The translations under genes were made by a program, and so were the position numbers. From Spirochaetia bacterium UBA6919 (GTDB lineage Bacteria; Spirochaetota; UBA6919): a stretch of DNA of 64,000 nt. This document shows, in pieces, positions 1-10,531 of the stretch. Location: contig DKAT01000015.1 in NCBI GenBank assembly GCA_002450905.1, positions 5,650-69,649 on the forward strand, in the 5' to 3' direction. The notes under the pieces are model-generated. The model was not told the DNA's origin, made no database searches, and worked only from the letters and a program-made list of their open reading frames with translations. Position 1 is the stretch's first letter, and each line of letters opens with the position of its first letter.

Positions 1-2831
1 TCAAAACGGTCAAGATTTAATTTAAATGAGCCATTTCCTTTGTCATCCGTGTTTAGATCTTTAAGGGTATCTGTAAAATGCTTTTTAGCGAGGTAAGGAT
101 CGACAAACTGATAATCTTTATATCTCTGGAAATAAATGTCACTGGGGTATAGATCGATTTTACCTGAAACCTTATGCCCTTTTGCAGGGGCACCGAACAG
201 GTTATTTAAGGTTATCAACGCTTCTAGTTCTTTTGGAGAGACCCATCCCCCTGTTGTTTTCTTTGAAAATTGTGTTATAATCTTTAATCGGTCGGGTAAA
301 AACTCTTCAATATGAATTATTGTTGATCCAATAAGGGTATGACGTTTTTTATCCTTGATAATATATGTATTCACCGAATAATTTCCTGTAGGAGCTGTGT
401 CTTCAGTTTTGTAGCTGAACTCTTCAAATCCTGAAGCAGTGAGGATTTTTTTCTCCTTATGGATTTCAAGACCTCTGGAATCAGTAATTGTTATTTCGAG
501 TGGGATATCTGCTAATTTCTTCGTCCAATCCTTTGCTTTGATGATGATTCCAACGTGAAATGCATCTCCTGGTCTATACAATTTGCGATCTGAAAATAAA
601 AATGCTCTTAAATGCCCCGGATTAGTTAATCCACGCACACCTCCAATATCAAATCGAGTGAAATTAATCTGTCTATCTTTCTTATTATAGGGTAGGAATG
701 ATAGATCATCGCCGTGAGTTACGATGTAGACGACAGGTTCTTCTTCCAGTTTAAAATCTTTTAGGGAAGGGATTCTTGCATGACCTGTCTGGTCGGTATT
801 TACATTTACAATTGGTAATCCGTTTCTACCTATGACTGATACTCTGGCTTCACCAACGGGTTTCCCACTGTAAAATGATTGGACGTAAATATCGTGTGTC
901 TTATCAGAATTGTCTTTGACAAGCACTCCCATGTCAGTTACAAGGATTATTCTGAAATCAGAGACTTCTTCACCTTGAATTCCTTCATCGTAAGGAGACA
1001 TTTTATCACCCTGAGGGGGAGGGGCATTATTATGACTCATTTCTGAAGGATTTGGAAGTCCCATTGGTGTATTTTGTGATTTTTTAGTATTTTTCCATTC
1101 TTTGACCCTAAAGTAAAATAGACCATTCTTTAATCGCTTATTGGGGTTATTTTTTAAATATTTGCTGAAATCAAACGAAAAGTATTGTAAGGAACCCTCT
1201 TCGAGTTGTTTAAGATGCCTGACTTCGTTATATTGTTTGCTGATATCCCTTATTCCGAATTGCTCATTTGTGAATAATGGACTTTTAAATTCACCCCTGG
1301 TTTGGCTTAACAAGTGATTTATCTGGTCGGGAAGAATCCTTCCGACTTCAAAACGGACTGTGGATATATTATTGGACATGACAGAGATTTTGTGTTCTCC
1401 ACTCAGACTTAGAATTGCCCCATTGTGCAGGATTTTTATGTCCTTTGGGTAATCTGGGACACGATATATGGCTTCATATTTTTTTCCTGATTTATAACCG
1501 CCTATAAAATGGATACCTTTGTTTATACTTATAAAAATAAATCTTCCTGGCTGGGCTTTAAAACGAATATTTGTTTCATTGGAAAAATCTTTGTCCGATG
1601 GGATCACATTGAGCTTTAGCTTTTTCGATTGCTGGATAACTTTTGGCCCAATTTCTGCTTTATTATGCCATTCATAGTTCTTCACCTTCTGGATTCCGGG
1701 TTGTGCTGGTCTGTCTACTGGTAAGAGATATGCATTGATATTATTTCCAATTTCTTTGGGGTAAATATTTCCTGTGGTGTTTATAAAAATGATTTGATCA
1801 TACCGATAATCCTTATTACGAATTACATCCACCTTGACATCAGTAATTTTCATGTAATCATATAAACCAGGGATTGAAACAGTTTTCTTAATGGGTTTTT
1901 TTATGGGTGATCCCCCAAATATCGATTTGAGATCATTGATTTCGAGATATGCTGCGGTGGTTTTCTGAGGGATTGCCAGGGATTGCGATTTGATATACAT
2001 TGTTCTATTCAAGGATGCAAACGTCATTGTGAAGTTGATAGGATCTTTATTTGAACTTAGAAAACTCTTTTCAGCGGATTCTTTGTATAATTCGAGATAT
2101 TTCTTAATATTTTTAGGGTTTACAGGGTGACTGAAATCAATGGTTGCAGTTATTTGTTTGACAGAAGGATTTTTGGGATTAATATAGAAAGAGAAATTGC
2201 TGATTGTTGTACGAAATGATTTGGTTTTAAATTTATATTCATATTCTTTGAGATTTACGTGAGTGGATAAGAGTTTTTTATCAATATGTATTTTATACTC
2301 CTCATCAGGAGACCATTCTTTTTTGGGGTAGAAAGTGATTTGCTTATCACTTGTCCATTTCCAATAACCCATTTTTTCTGGTTTCAGCCGAATTCCTTTT
2401 GATACCCGTTTATTTAATTGATTTAATTTTGCTACGGACGAATTAAACTTGATTTTAAGGGGCTGCGGGATAATTTTATTTTCTACAATTGATGATAAAT
2501 CAGGGATTTTGATATCGACTTTAGTCCATTTTATGTTTGATTTTTTATTTAAATAATAGAACATAACCAAAATGATTAATGTAGCTATAAAAGGAGATGC
2601 AGTGAGGATCCAGAATCTTCTGTTATTTTTGTTTTTAAATGTAATAATTTTTTCTTTATATGAATGATATGTCTTTTTAGAGGAGGAGAGGTAATTTTTG
2701 ATCTTTTCAAAAGATTTTTGAGACTTGAGCCATTTTGTAATTTTATTTGATTTCATCCACTGAGGTGGGTTGTATTGAATGGATATTTGACCTGTGATAC
2801 GGGATATTTTTTCAAAAAGAGATTTAAGCAT
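1..2831 (-). CDS. Alpha-2-macroglobulin family protein (YfhM-like), 3' end cut by window
   Basis: The minus-strand frame is open from an ATG at 2831 to the window edge, about 943 codons without a stop. Residues about 55-80 form one hydrophobic segment, so the protein is probably an inner-membrane-anchored periplasmic protein with a long soluble part. The soluble part has the beta-sandwich repeat character of the MG domains of bacterial alpha-2-macroglobulins, and the segment FSDRKLYRPGDAFHVG is the typical motif that follows the first MG domains in this family. In known members such a protein traps attacking proteases and often pairs with a penicillin-binding protein 1C gene. The bait region and thioester would lie beyond the window, so I cannot tell whether the thioester is present. 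The family call is quite safe; the role is inferred from the family. Confidence 0.85.
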   Translation of the reverse strand, partial: MLKSLFEKISRITGQISIQYNPPQWMKSNKITKWLKSQKSFEKIKNYLSSSKKTYHSYKEKIITFKNKNNRRFWILTASPFIATLIILVMFYYLNKKSNIKWTKVDIKIPDLSSIVENKIIPQPLKIKFNSSVAKLNQLNKRVSKGIRLKPEKMGYWKWTSDKQITFYPKKEWSPDEEYKIHIDKKLLSTHVNLKEYEYKFKTKSFRTTISNFSFYINPKNPSVKQITATIDFSHPVNPKNIKKYLELYKESAEKSFLSSNKDPINFTMTFASLNRTMYIKSQSLAIPQKTTAAYLEINDLKSIFGGSPIKKPIKKTVSIPGLYDYMKITDVKVDVIRNKDYRYDQIIFINTTGNIYPKEIGNNINAYLLPVDRPAQPGIQKVKNYEWHNKAEIGPKVIQQSKKLKLNVIPSDKDFSNETNIRFKAQPGRFIFISINKGIHFIGGYKSGKKYEAIYRVPDYPKDIKILHNGAILSLSGEHKISVMSNNISTVRFEVGRILPDQINHLLSQTRGEFKSPLFTNEQFGIRDISKQYNEVRHLKQLEEGSLQYFSFDFSKYLKNNPNKRLKNGLFYFRVKEWKNTKKSQNTPMGLPNPSEMSHNNAPPPQGDKMSPYDEGIQGEEVSDFRIILVTDMGVLVKDNSDKTHDIYVQSFYSGKPVGEARVSVIGRNGLPIVNVNTDQTGHARIPSLKDFKLEEEPVVYIVTHGDDLSFLPYNKKDRQINFTRFDIGGVRGLTNPGHLRAFLFSDRKLYRPGDAFHVGIIIKAKDWTKKLADIPLEITITDSRGLEIHKEKKILTASGFEEFSYKTEDTAPTGNYSVNTYIIKDKKRHTLIGSTIIHIEEFLPDRLKIITQFSKKTTGGWVSPKELEALITLNNLFGAPAKGHKVSGKIDLYPSDIYFQRYKDYQFVDPYLAKKHFTDTLKDLNTDDKGNGSFKLNLDRF

Positions 2832-2950
2832 AACTTAACCTCAATTACTTATAAGTGAATGTTTATAAATTCAAATATAGCTTGCGATATTTTTTTGTCA
2901 AGTATTTTCAACTTATTTATAAATTCTATACTTATATTCTTCAGTTTTTT

Positions 2951-3031
2951 AAATGGTCAACGGATGGTTCGACTCCACTCACCTACAGAATCAGATATTT
3001 GTTACTTCAATTATAAAGGATTATCATTATA
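2951..3031 (+). repeat. Dispersed palindromic repeat, TTCGACT family, copy 1
   Basis: The block AAATGGTCAACGGATGGTTC at 2951 is followed by GACTCCACTCACC, then after a short variable stretch by CTTCAATTATAAAGGATTAT. The same order of blocks recurs at 32440-32522 with few changes. The central part resembles the TTCGACT-CGCTCA intergenic palindromes seen in many bacterial genomes. It lies in the 299-nt gap upstream of the macroglobulin gene and downstream of aroB. The function is unknown. Confidence 0.7.
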
Positions 3032-3130
3032 AATGTATTACTTTGAAATAAATATATATTAGCAATGAGGGTCAATGGATTTTAATTATTTGAACTTTAT
3101 GGAAAATAAGTAGATTTTGGTAATTTAATA

Positions 3131-4237
3131 TTATGTTATAATTTTTAAGGAATCGATTACGATATTTTTATCTACTGAAAGACCATATTGACCATTTATT
3201 TCTTTCATTTCACCGATCTTTTGCGGGAGGGTATATCGTGGTTCACTCATCACAGTTTTTTTATCTAATAGTGTGGTTTTATAAATATTTTCAGGATCAA
3301 GGGGGCTATGTGTATTTTGGGGGAGATTTATTTTATGAATAAGGTCTTTAATTTCAATATAATCTTTTTCAGGAAGATAGCCCATTTTGGAGGAAATCTG
3401 GGATTCAGCAATCATTCCAAGGGCTACGCACTCTCCATGAAGGGATTGATAGTTCAATAATTTTTCTATAGCGTGGCCGATAGTATGACCAAAATTTAAT
3501 ATTTTTCTGAGGTTCATTTCTTTCTCGTCCTGTTCAACAACACTTTTTTTAATTTCACAATTTCTTGCAATGATTTCTGAGAGGATTGGTAAATTTCTTT
3601 GTTTAATATGGGTTAAATTTTCTTTTAAGATTTTAAAGAGGTTTACGTCATAAATTATTGCGTGTTTAATTACTTCTGCCATTCCTGATATGTATTCATT
3701 TTCCGGGAGGGTCTTTAAGACCTCAGGGTCAATGATGACCATTGTTGGTTGGTAGAAGGCTCCTATGAGGTTTTTTCCGTGTGGGACATCGATTGCTGTT
3801 TTCCCACCGATACTGCTATCCACCTGAGCGACGATGGTTGTGGGGATTTGAATATATGGGATACCTCGATTAAAAGTAGCTGCTACAAAACCACTTATAT
3901 CGCCAACTACTCCTCCACCCAATGCAATGATTAGACTGTCACGGGTGAAGTTATTTTCAAACATGTAATTTTCTATATCTGTTTTGGTATTGAGATTTTT
4001 ATATCTTTCACCTGCTGGTATAGAAAATAAATAGGTATTGAAAGATGATTTTTTTAGAGTGTGGTAAAGAGTTTCAGCGTAGAGAGGGGTTACATTTGAG
4101 TCTGATACAATTAATATTTTTTCTGATTTATATTTATTTTTTAAAAATTCAGGGATTTGGGAGAAAATATATTGTTCAATAAGAATGGGATAGGAATTAT
4201 CAACAGTTTTAATTAGTTTTACATCAATCTTTTTCAT
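3131..4237 (-). CDS. aroB: 3-dehydroquinate synthase
   Basis: This is the second step of the shikimate pathway, converting DAHP to 3-dehydroquinate in the cytoplasm with NAD and a divalent metal. The 368-residue length is normal for the family. The NAD-binding stretch GGGVVGDISGF (residues 107-117), IPTTIVAQVDSSIGGK (131-146) and the phosphate-binding GKNLIGAFYQP are all present. The expected metal ligands are E188 in GMAEVIKHA, H251 in GHTIGHA and H267 in LHGE. The start overlaps the 3' end of the upstream gene by 14 nt, so the two are almost certainly translated from one message. No other aromatic-pathway gene is visible in the window. Identification is secure. Confidence 0.97.
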   Translation of the reverse strand: MKKIDVKLIKTVDNSYPILIEQYIFSQIPEFLKNKYKSEKILIVSDSNVTPLYAETLYHTLKKSSFNTYLFSIPAGERYKNLNTKTDIENYMFENNFTRDSLIIALGGGVVGDISGFVAATFNRGIPYIQIPTTIVAQVDSSIGGKTAIDVPHGKNLIGAFYQPTMVIIDPEVLKTLPENEYISGMAEVIKHAIIYDVNLFKILKENLTHIKQRNLPILSEIIARNCEIKKSVVEQDEKEMNLRKILNFGHTIGHAIEKLLNYQSLHGECVALGMIAESQISSKMGYLPEKDYIEIKDLIHKINLPQNTHSPLDPENIYKTTLLDKKTVMSEPRYTLPQKIGEMKEINGQYGLSVDKNIVIDSLKIIT

Positions 4238-5948
4238 AAGTTAAATCTTCATCTTGATTTAGGATATATATAGACTGGTCATTTTCAACATTGTGTGGAA
4301 AGTTGAAATTTATACATTGCAGATAGTTATCATTGATTGGGATAAAATATTTTTTTAGGGATGGGTCGTGCTGGATGATTTGGAGGCTTTCTTTATCACC
4401 TTCGAGTACAGTAATTTGCTTTATTTTGACTTTTTTAATTTTTTTAGCCCAATTTTGAATATTGTATATGATATTGTCTGCAATTTTTTTTGTACTATAA
4501 AATTCAAGGCACTCGATAAAATCATTTTCATCTAATCCGAAATATTTTCCTCTTTGAATTGTTGTTTTATCAAATTCGTATAACCATACTTTGTCTTTAT
4601 TTTGATGATCTGCAAATAATTCAATGATCATATGATGATATGGATTAATTTTTTCAGGATATACCATTATGCTGTGATTATTATTGACAACTATGGCGTC
4701 CTTTTCGGCTGATTCATAATTTGAATATTTAATATCATTTATATAGCAGTTTGAAATAGAATTTAAATGATATTCATTTTTTTTGAAATCTAAAAAACCC
4801 ATAAGGACCAAGGTATTAAGGGCATTTGTAATTTTAGATTCGCTATAATATTCATTTTTTTCTAAATGATATGAGAAGTAACCTTTGTTCTCCAGATGAT
4901 CTAGAAAGTATGCCATGGCCAGATCGTTGATTTGAAAAGAGGTTTTTGACATTTTTATGATTAGTCGATATGTTGTTTTTAATTCTTGGGATAAATTTAA
5001 TAGAAATGAATATTTTTGATGAGTGTTATTTCTAAGGAATTGTCTGTATTTATCTGTTTCAATGTATTTTAAATCTATAGTTTCTACAAAATGATTATCA
5101 TTGATATATTTTAAGGTGAAGTCGAGGAGTTTATCGTCGTTGTTTAGTATCTTAAGGAGCTGATTGTAATCGTGTTTTCTTAAATATGTTTTGGATGTGG
5201 CGTATAATCCTTTGATTTTAATATAATAATAAATATGATATAAATTTACTAAAAATTGCATGTGATATTGTAAAGGTTTATGGTTAGGTTGTTCGCATTT
5301 GAGGTTATTGAGATAATTTAGAGGTGTTGATATAATTGAAAAAAAAGAATTATCATATAATAAGGCAATTTGGAAAAAATCGTTTTTCATAGAATTAATA
5401 ATTTCGTCTTTGAATTTCGATTTCATAATAGTGGGGTAGTGGAATTGTCCGCTATTGATGAATAATAATTTGTTTAGGTTATATGAGAAAAATTGCTTTT
5501 GTTGTTGGTGTGATTGGAGAGTTTGGTGGTTTATAATAAGATCTTGAATGGTTTTAATAGGTATGGACTTTAAGTACTGATAGATTTCGTTATAAATAAA
5601 ATATGAGTTGGCAACAATTTTTATTTGTGAAATACTTTTTCTGATGAATATTAGAGATATTTCGTTGAGTTCTTCAGCGATGGTGTCGATTTCTTCTTTA
5701 TTTTGAAAGATTTTATCGTTTAGAAGGTCATTTAACGTTGAGTTTCCTTTGTTGATAAGTAAATAATAGAAGAATTTAGCCTGGTTTTGATTTAGATTTT
5801 CAAGGTAATAAAGTAATTCATGGTTAAGTATTTTTTTATGTATGGTTTCAAAAAGATCTTTATTGTTGTCAACAATACCCCAGAAATGATAACACTTTGA
5901 TGGAATATTATTTTTATTTAATTCTGTATGTAGAATCGATGATGACAA
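4224..5948 (-). CDS. Helicase-associated (XPB/Ssl2 N-terminal-like) domain protein, no helicase core
   Basis: This 574-residue protein starts at a TTG about 10 nt after AAGGATT. I do not recognise it over its full length. The C-terminal third (about residues 425-525) follows the pattern of the XPB/Ssl2 helicase-associated domain: a short strand ending in MVYPEKINP, a helix with ELFAD, a strand with VWLYEFDKTTIQRGKYFGLD, a helix and DNIIYNIQNWAKK. The N-terminal part is predicted helical and could hold winged-helix modules. No Walker motifs are present, so it is not a helicase by itself. In other bacteria such stand-alone proteins sit near XPB-type helicases; none is in this window. It overlaps aroB, which says only that the two share a transcript. 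The domain call is moderate and the function open. Confidence 0.5.
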   Translation of the reverse strand: MSSSILHTELNKNNIPSKCYHFWGIVDNNKDLFETIHKKILNHELLYYLENLNQNQAKFFYYLLINKGNSTLNDLLNDKIFQNKEEIDTIAEELNEISLIFIRKSISQIKIVANSYFIYNEIYQYLKSIPIKTIQDLIINHQTLQSHQQQKQFFSYNLNKLLFINSGQFHYPTIMKSKFKDEIINSMKNDFFQIALLYDNSFFSIISTPLNYLNNLKCEQPNHKPLQYHMQFLVNLYHIYYYIKIKGLYATSKTYLRKHDYNQLLKILNNDDKLLDFTLKYINDNHFVETIDLKYIETDKYRQFLRNNTHQKYSFLLNLSQELKTTYRLIIKMSKTSFQINDLAMAYFLDHLENKGYFSYHLEKNEYYSESKITNALNTLVLMGFLDFKKNEYHLNSISNCYINDIKYSNYESAEKDAIVVNNNHSIMVYPEKINPYHHMIIELFADHQNKDKVWLYEFDKTTIQRGKYFGLDENDFIECLEFYSTKKIADNIIYNIQNWAKKIKKVKIKQITVLEGDKESLQIIQHDPSLKKYFIPINDNYLQCINFNFPHNVENDQSIYILNQDEDLTYEKD

Positions 5949-6134
5949 ACTAAGTATAATCCTTGATTGTTTATTATGCTTGCCTTAAAAATCTTTTGAA
6001 ACTTTTTTATTTAATTTTTTGAGTTATTTGTTATTTGTACGCAAAACATTTTTATTTTTAATCAATTGTTTTTTAAAGATAGTCAATTTCTGTCAAAGAT
6101 TCTACTTTAATTTATTAAATTATAAAACAAGTTA

Positions 6135-9100
6135 TTAATTTTTAACCAGGTTATGATTAAAATGATCTACAATGAGATGTTCAGTCGGCTTAATTGCTGC
6201 ATCTTCTTTTGTTTTAGGATCTTTTATTTTACGTTTTTCGAGTTTGACGTTATCATGTTTAAGATAGATTAAATTTTGGTATAATGTTTCGGTATTAATC
6301 TTTTCCTGGAAAATGATGTCATTGATGTGAAGTTTTTTAGCGCTTTCATTAGCTCTGGTATAGAATTCTAATGCTTTTTGCATAAATAACTTATCATTTG
6401 ATTTTTCAGCACGGATATGGAATGTAACACCCAGATTATTATATGCTTTTGCAAGGCGAGCAAACACTTCGTTTTGACGAAGGCTGTTTGGGTCAAAATT
6501 ATCTTTATAATTATTTGCTACATCCTGATAATATTCAATGACTTTTTCATAAAATCTTTCGGCAAGGTTATAGTATCCTTGTTTCAGATAACAATTACCC
6601 AGTGCAAAATTGAGAGTTTGATTTTGAAGGAAAGTGGGATTATTATTGATAGCTTCGAATAATATGGCAGATGTATTATATTCTTTCAATTTATAAAAAA
6701 TATATCCCAGATGATAAAATAGATATGGGTCCTGAATATTTTTTTTCTGAGCTTCATGCATGAGAGCTGCGATTTGAGAGTGCTCAGGATTTGATATTTT
6801 TTGATTTTTAATAAGTAGAGCTAATGCATTAAGATAATAAGATTTAGCAGTATCAAATCTTTTTTTATTGTCTTCTTCATCTGATTCTTTAATAGCTTGT
6901 TGATATTCAAAATCGCCTAGATTTTTTAAGGGTTCGTAATCATTTGGATTTTTTTCCTGAGCTAACAAGAAACTTTTTTTAGCAATATTAAATAAAGTAT
7001 TTTTCTTAGATTTTTCAGAAGAGACATTATTTCTAAGACCTTTGGTTAGTCTTAGGTAGTTATTTCCAATTTTATTGAAGAATTTAGCCTGGAGGGCATT
7101 ATTTTCAGCATCTTTATCATTTCGGATATCAGTAATCATTCGAATTGTTTCGTCTTCTAGTGCGATAACCTGTTCATTTAAATTTCCTTTAGAGATTTTT
7201 TCATGAAAGACTTTTTGCCCAGTTTTACCAATTTTAATAAAATAGTATGCGTAAAGACCTTTAATATAGCTTTCAAGACTCTTACCCGGATCATCATATT
7301 TATCATAAATAAGCCCTAGATAGTAATAAGCTTTGGGATATAATTTTCCTTCTCTTATGATACGATTGAGTATAGAAATAGCTTTTTTGTCCTTATTTTT
7401 TATGTTTAAATAATATGCGTATTCAGCAAGTGCGTTTTCATCAAGTTCAGAAGGATTTATAGTTTCAATGTGTTTATAGAGCCCATCTATTTTGAAATCC
7501 ATTTCTTTTGATTTATCATTTCTTTGGTTTAAATAGACATCAAGAAGTCCGTAGAGAGCGATGGGGTTGTCGGGATCAATTTTTTGAATTTTTTTAAGGT
7601 AGATATCCTCAGCTATTTTAAGATTTTCCATTCTTACTTTCATAGAATGATTTTTTACAGTGTTTCCCCAGAGGATATATAATTTTGCCTGTTTACTTAA
7701 AATAGGGATATCATTCTGGTGTTTGTTTAAAAACTCTTTATAACCCCGTTCGTCAGCAAGGCTAAAATATGTGTCAACATCTTTCCACTCACCAAGCTTA
7801 GCTGAGAATAAAGCTTTTTTCTTGAATAGTTCAGCAATAAGTATTTTTGTTTCTTTGTTATCAGGAAATTTTTTATTTGCATTAATAGCTTTAAAATCTT
7901 TAGAATCAAAATCTTCTGCACCAGGGTTTCTGGATTTATATTTTGCATACCAGTCTTTATTTTCTGATTCATCACCCAAGAGGATTTTATGAGCATTGTA
8001 TAGGGCATCAACATCTCCTTGTTTTATAAACTGGTCAGCATATTTATTAATCCAATCGATATCGCCATCAGAGATGCTTTGTGCTTCGAGGAATTTTTTT
8101 TCAGCCGATTTATAATGGTCAGAACCCTTTTCGATATCTAAGAGACCCTGGGTATATAGTTTTTTCTTGTCAGAATATGGCTTGTATGCGAGGAAATATC
8201 CAAGTATTAGTGCCAGAAGTATGAAGGATGCTGCAATTACACCTTTTAAAAGAGAACTTGCTTGTTGTTTAGGTCTTTGTGGAGTATAAGTATGAGTTAT
8301 TGTTTTTTTAGTTGGTATAGTAATATTTAATCTGTCTTCCAAGAAATTTTTGATTTCTTCCTGGTTTGGATCATCTATAAGTTTTTGTGTAAGGAATTTG
8401 AGATCATTAATAGGTAATTTTTCATTTATAATAGTGTCAGTAGCAATGCCGGAGAGAGGTTGTGGTAATTGTTGTAAATTTCTTTGAATAATTTGCATTT
8501 CTTCGTCAGAAAAATCAAGTTCACCATGTTCAGTTTCTTCAACAGGCACTTTTGCATCCTCCATGACAGGGGTTATCCTGGGTTCGACCTCAACTTGTTC
8601 TTGTTCATAAATAGGAGTCTGAGGTTCGTTAAATGTTTGAATTTCTTCTTCAAGCGAAGATTGTTCTATTAATTGAGGTATCGGCTCATTGATGTCCATT
8701 TCTTTATCTGGAATGAGATCTTTTTCAAACTGAAGATTAATTTCTTCCTGAACAGGCAATTTTAATTCTTCGAATTCAATATCATCTTGAGGTTTATAAG
8801 ATTTAGAAATTTGTTCCTGTGTTGATTTTGGTATATCATCGGGGATTTCGAGATCGGGGATTTGATCAAAATCACTTTCTAATTTGAATTCGGGGGCTTC
8901 TAACTCTTCGATAGTATTTTCTTCATTAGACTCATGGGTTATATTGTTTATTGGTTTAAGATCAGAAAACTCGCTGACAAATATTTCTTCTGTTTCTTCT
9001 TCTTTAAGATTAGGAATTGGTGAAATAATTTTATCTTTTTCAGTATCTGACTTAATTTGAGAAACCTGACTAGTGATAATTTTTTCTCTATCACCAACAA

Positions 9101-10262
9101 AGTTGTCCATATCTTCAAAATCAGGTTTATCTTCTTTAATGGTGTCAGATGTAGAAGTAATTTCATCGAATGAAGTATCTGGATAATCAATAATTTCATC
9201 TTTTAATTTATCATCAACATCTTCCAGTAGGTCTTCAGATAATTCTTGATCTTGCATGGTATTTTTATCCTGTGTTTGAATTATATCATCATTTACTAAT
9301 TCGTGAAAATCATTTTTATTTTCATCAGTAAGCTGTACACTACTCATATCAATATCATCGACAGAGAATGCTTCCTGATAAACTTCTGAGGGCTCTTCAT
9401 CAGATTTAGTATCCTGGGGGACTTCAGCGAAATTGAAATCATCCTCAATTTGGACATCAGATAATCCAAATTCATGGTCTTCAGGGTGTTCAAGGTCGTG
9501 TTGGATATCAGGTGTGATATTTTCTGTATCATCGAGTTCAAGGAATTCATCATGGATATTCATATTTCCGAAATCAACATCATCCATTGTTAATTGCTCA
9601 TTGGTTTCTTCCTGGTTGGTAATGTCATTTTTAATATCATCCGAATGAAGATCTTCAACTAGCATAGTTTCTTCTATCTTTAATTCTTCTGGTTCCTGAG
9701 GTTCTTCAAGTTTGAAATCTTCTTCAGGTAAAATAGGAGGTATTTCATCGAGAAAATCTTCTTGTGTATTCATATTTTCGGGCGGAGTTATTTCGGATTC
9801 TTTTTTTGATTGGTATTGTGCATTTGATTTATCACGAGCTAATTTTTGATCCTTTAATTCATCTAGCTCTTCGACTTTTTTTTCTTTTTCAATATCTTTT
9901 CCAAAGATGGGTTCATCCCGATTTACCTTTCCTCCAGCCATTGCTTTATCAAAATCTTTGAGAAGGGATGAAAGATCATCTGAAGTGATACGTCTTTTTT
10001 GATCTGTTTTGAGTTCTGGTCGTTTATCATAAACCACTTGATCTGCGGGTTTGTAAAATTTCCCTTCACCAAGGACATCTTCTCTTTCATCAACAATTTC
10101 TTCCTGATCAATAGATTGTGGGGTACGATCGATTTCTTTATCTCCAGGCAAGTCAATACCACTTAGGAGATTATCTACGATAGAGTCAATTATCTGTTGT
10201 TTTTCGATATCAATTTCATTGCCATTTGTGTTAGTGATGGGGTTATCTTGATTATCTGGCAT
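6135..10262 (-). CDS. Large membrane protein: acidic disordered N-terminus, one TM helix, TPR C-terminus
   Basis: About 1375 residues. The frame runs further upstream to a GTG, but GGAGG lies 5 nt before the ATG at 10262, which decides the start. Residues 1 to about 660 are strongly acidic, low in complexity and rich in D, E, I and P, which suggests disorder. One hydrophobic segment follows at about residues 670-695 (LLKGVIAASFILLALILGYF), then some 680 residues of helical repeats with TPR hallmarks such as YYLGLIYDKYDDPGKSLESY and FALGNCYLKQGYYNLAERFY. The layout suggests a scaffold with its acidic tail on one side of the membrane and its TPR array on the other. It sits upstream of nothing on its strand except fliG, so a link to the flagellar or cell-envelope apparatus is possible but unproven. 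A second long acidic protein lies at 40942-42582. Confidence 0.75.
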   Translation of the reverse strand: MPDNQDNPITNTNGNEIDIEKQQIIDSIVDNLLSGIDLPGDKEIDRTPQSIDQEEIVDEREDVLGEGKFYKPADQVVYDKRPELKTDQKRRITSDDLSSLLKDFDKAMAGGKVNRDEPIFGKDIEKEKKVEELDELKDQKLARDKSNAQYQSKKESEITPPENMNTQEDFLDEIPPILPEEDFKLEEPQEPEELKIEETMLVEDLHSDDIKNDITNQEETNEQLTMDDVDFGNMNIHDEFLELDDTENITPDIQHDLEHPEDHEFGLSDVQIEDDFNFAEVPQDTKSDEEPSEVYQEAFSVDDIDMSSVQLTDENKNDFHELVNDDIIQTQDKNTMQDQELSEDLLEDVDDKLKDEIIDYPDTSFDEITSTSDTIKEDKPDFEDMDNFVGDREKIITSQVSQIKSDTEKDKIISPIPNLKEEETEEIFVSEFSDLKPINNITHESNEENTIEELEAPEFKLESDFDQIPDLEIPDDIPKSTQEQISKSYKPQDDIEFEELKLPVQEEINLQFEKDLIPDKEMDINEPIPQLIEQSSLEEEIQTFNEPQTPIYEQEQVEVEPRITPVMEDAKVPVEETEHGELDFSDEEMQIIQRNLQQLPQPLSGIATDTIINEKLPINDLKFLTQKLIDDPNQEEIKNFLEDRLNITIPTKKTITHTYTPQRPKQQASSLLKGVIAASFILLALILGYFLAYKPYSDKKKLYTQGLLDIEKGSDHYKSAEKKFLEAQSISDGDIDWINKYADQFIKQGDVDALYNAHKILLGDESENKDWYAKYKSRNPGAEDFDSKDFKAINANKKFPDNKETKILIAELFKKKALFSAKLGEWKDVDTYFSLADERGYKEFLNKHQNDIPILSKQAKLYILWGNTVKNHSMKVRMENLKIAEDIYLKKIQKIDPDNPIALYGLLDVYLNQRNDKSKEMDFKIDGLYKHIETINPSELDENALAEYAYYLNIKNKDKKAISILNRIIREGKLYPKAYYYLGLIYDKYDDPGKSLESYIKGLYAYYFIKIGKTGQKVFHEKISKGNLNEQVIALEDETIRMITDIRNDKDAENNALQAKFFNKIGNNYLRLTKGLRNNVSSEKSKKNTLFNIAKKSFLLAQEKNPNDYEPLKNLGDFEYQQAIKESDEEDNKKRFDTAKSYYLNALALLIKNQKISNPEHSQIAALMHEAQKKNIQDPYLFYHLGYIFYKLKEYNTSAILFEAINNNPTFLQNQTLNFALGNCYLKQGYYNLAERFYEKVIEYYQDVANNYKDNFDPNSLRQNEVFARLAKAYNNLGVTFHIRAEKSNDKLFMQKALEFYTRANESAKKLHINDIIFQEKINTETLYQNLIYLKHDNVKLEKRKIKDPKTKEDAAIKPTEHLIVDHFNHNLVKN

Positions 10263-10531
10263 TGATTCCTCCACTTCATCATCTGAAGATATGATATAAA
10301 ATTAATAAATATCTTATATTGATCAAGGTATGATTATTCTTACGGAATTTTATTGAATGATCTTTAGTAGTCTTAATGATTTTATGATGTTTACTTAAGA
10401 ATTATCATACCCTTTTAATTAGAAATAAGTTATTTGAATGATAACCTTCAAAAGCGTTTTCATTGATGTCATCGGCATGGAGTGTAAAAAGATCAAATGC
10501 TTTTTATTTTGGGATGTGTAATAAAAAAATA

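Noticed and set aside
2951..2982. GGTTCGACTCC looks like a tRNA T-arm
   Set aside because: No acceptor, D or anticodon arms surround it, and the same string belongs to a repeat at 32440.
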